Source: Spirochaetales bacterium (GTDB taxonomy: Bacteria > Spirochaetota > Spirochaetia > DSM-2461). From it: a stretch of 52,147 nt of DNA. The stretch spans positions 1 to 52,147 of the forward strand of contig JAFGXR010000068.1 of the NCBI GenBank assembly GCA_016936555.1, given 5' to 3'. Within the stretch, counting starts at the first letter, position 1. Every line of letters starts with the position of its first letter. The notes beneath the pieces are model-generated. The model did not search any database. It worked only from the letters and a program-made list of their open reading frames with translations, and was not told the DNA's origin. A program made the translations under genes and the position numbers. Shown here piece by piece: positions 51,704 to 52,147 of this stretch.

Positions 51704-52147
51704 TCACCCTCCGTATCCCCTGGTTTCAACATTTGCAATCCGCTCGAGCGGAATATCATTAATTTGAAGAAAATCCTGAATGATCATGCCGTCCAGAGCG
51801 GCGACAAGAGAACGGGCAATGGCCTCCCGGTCGGCATCTCCGGGCAGAAAGCGGATAAACGAATCTTCTATAATCCGGAACCACTCACTATAACTCTCCC
51901 GGAGAGGCTCTATCAGACCGGGATTGGATGTCATGGCTTCGTTGATCAGGTAGAAATGCATTCTCCCGCGGAGCTGTGCACTGCTGACGGCCCGGAATAT
52001 TTCCAGCACAATTTCTCCCGACGTTTTCCCATCGCGGACAAAACCGTCGAGAAGCCCCAGAAGCGTCGCCGTTATGCGGTTCATATTCCACTGATTCATA
52101 TGAAGGATCAGATCGTCCTTGCTCTTAAAATAATAGTAGAGAGTCCC
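51704..52147 (-). CDS. TetR-family regulator, 5' end missing
   Basis: The frame is open to the window end. The first visible residues GTLYYYFKSKDDLILH are the end of a TetR helix-turn-helix, so the DNA-binding domain continues outside. The rest (about 130 residues) is the ligand-binding domain, with RIIEDSFIRFLPGDADREAI and SLVAALDGMIIQDFL typical of the family. It is the first gene of the run TetR-ferredoxin-AOR-alcohol dehydrogenase and likely represses that operon, with an aldehyde, alcohol or fatty compound as possible inducer. The promoter lies outside. Confidence 0.9.
   Translation of the reverse strand, partial: GTLYYYFKSKDDLILHMNQWNMNRITATLLGLLDGFVRDGKTSGEIVLEIFRAVSSAQLRGRMHFYLINEAMTSNPGLIEPLRESYSEWFRIIEDSFIRFLPGDADREAIARSLVAALDGMIIQDFLQINDIPLERIANVETRGYGG

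Noticed and set aside
1-52147. tRNA, rRNA, CRISPR array, prophage or insertion sequence
   Set aside because: Reading both strands showed no cloverleaf, no regularly spaced repeats, and no transposase or phage structural gene.

Overview
The window looks like chromosome of a free-living, saccharolytic spirochaete. This is inferred from gene content; there is no rRNA or tRNA to place it. The basis is a set of long methyl-accepting chemotaxis proteins, an LplB/YtcP-type sugar importer whose binding protein has a signal peptide ending FAGG without a lipobox cysteine, Bcp/PrxQ, LemA/TPM proteins and many small sugar-catabolic operons with their own LacI, GntR, PadR or TetR regulators. Most genes have clear Shine-Dalgarno sites. 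I see no tRNA, rRNA, CRISPR array, insertion sequence or prophage.

Layout. 1-5.9 kb: the end of a membrane-linked LuxR regulator, a secreted GH13 amylase-like lipoprotein, and convergently an SPL-like radical SAM enzyme behind galE. 6-10.6 kb: a VapBC-type toxin-antitoxin pair, then a tightly overlapping operon of FGGY kinase, class III aminotransferase and class II aldolase behind a strong promoter and a perfect inverted repeat. 10.6-15.2 kb: a small envelope protein, a HipBA module, the decayed C-terminus of a LacI regulator, and an RND/MMPL exporter. 15.2-24.6 kb: a sugar locus with two ABC permeases, a binding protein, a LacI regulator, and divergently a very large GH94-like enzyme with an aldose-epimerase-like protein. 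Three copies of the operator TGTTTNCGNAAACA sit in front of the importer and the GH94-like gene. 24.7-30 kb: ferritin-like protein, 4Fe-4S membrane protein, a substrate-binding/PAS sensor, a LemA-TPM-TPM operon, and a broken ferritin-VIT gene. 30-36.2 kb: three tandem chemoreceptors, two of them recent duplicates. 36.2-38.4 kb: zwf-pgl. 38.4-43.7 kb: PrxQ behind a PerR-like box, an orphan lipoprotein, an acetylxylan esterase, a MYG1-family protein and a PadR/HAAS membrane pair. 43.7-47.3 kb: a six-helix chemoreceptor divergent from gntR-deoC. 47.3-52.1 kb: an operon of a TetR regulator (cut by the window end), a four-cluster ferredoxin, an aldehyde:ferredoxin oxidoreductase with an SCP2-like tail, and an iron-type alcohol dehydrogenase with a duplicated nucleotide-binding half.

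How it works together. The LacI locus imports a glycan or oligosaccharide and probably cleaves it in the cytoplasm, perhaps by phosphorolysis. The acetylxylan esterase, GH13 lipoprotein, GalE, DeoC and zwf-pgl fit a life on plant or algal sugars. The two least conventional modules are the kinase-aminotransferase-aldolase operon and the ferredoxin/AOR/alcohol dehydrogenase operon. A family of palindromic hairpins carrying the core GGGCTGTT or GGACTGTT recurs between genes, often as terminators.
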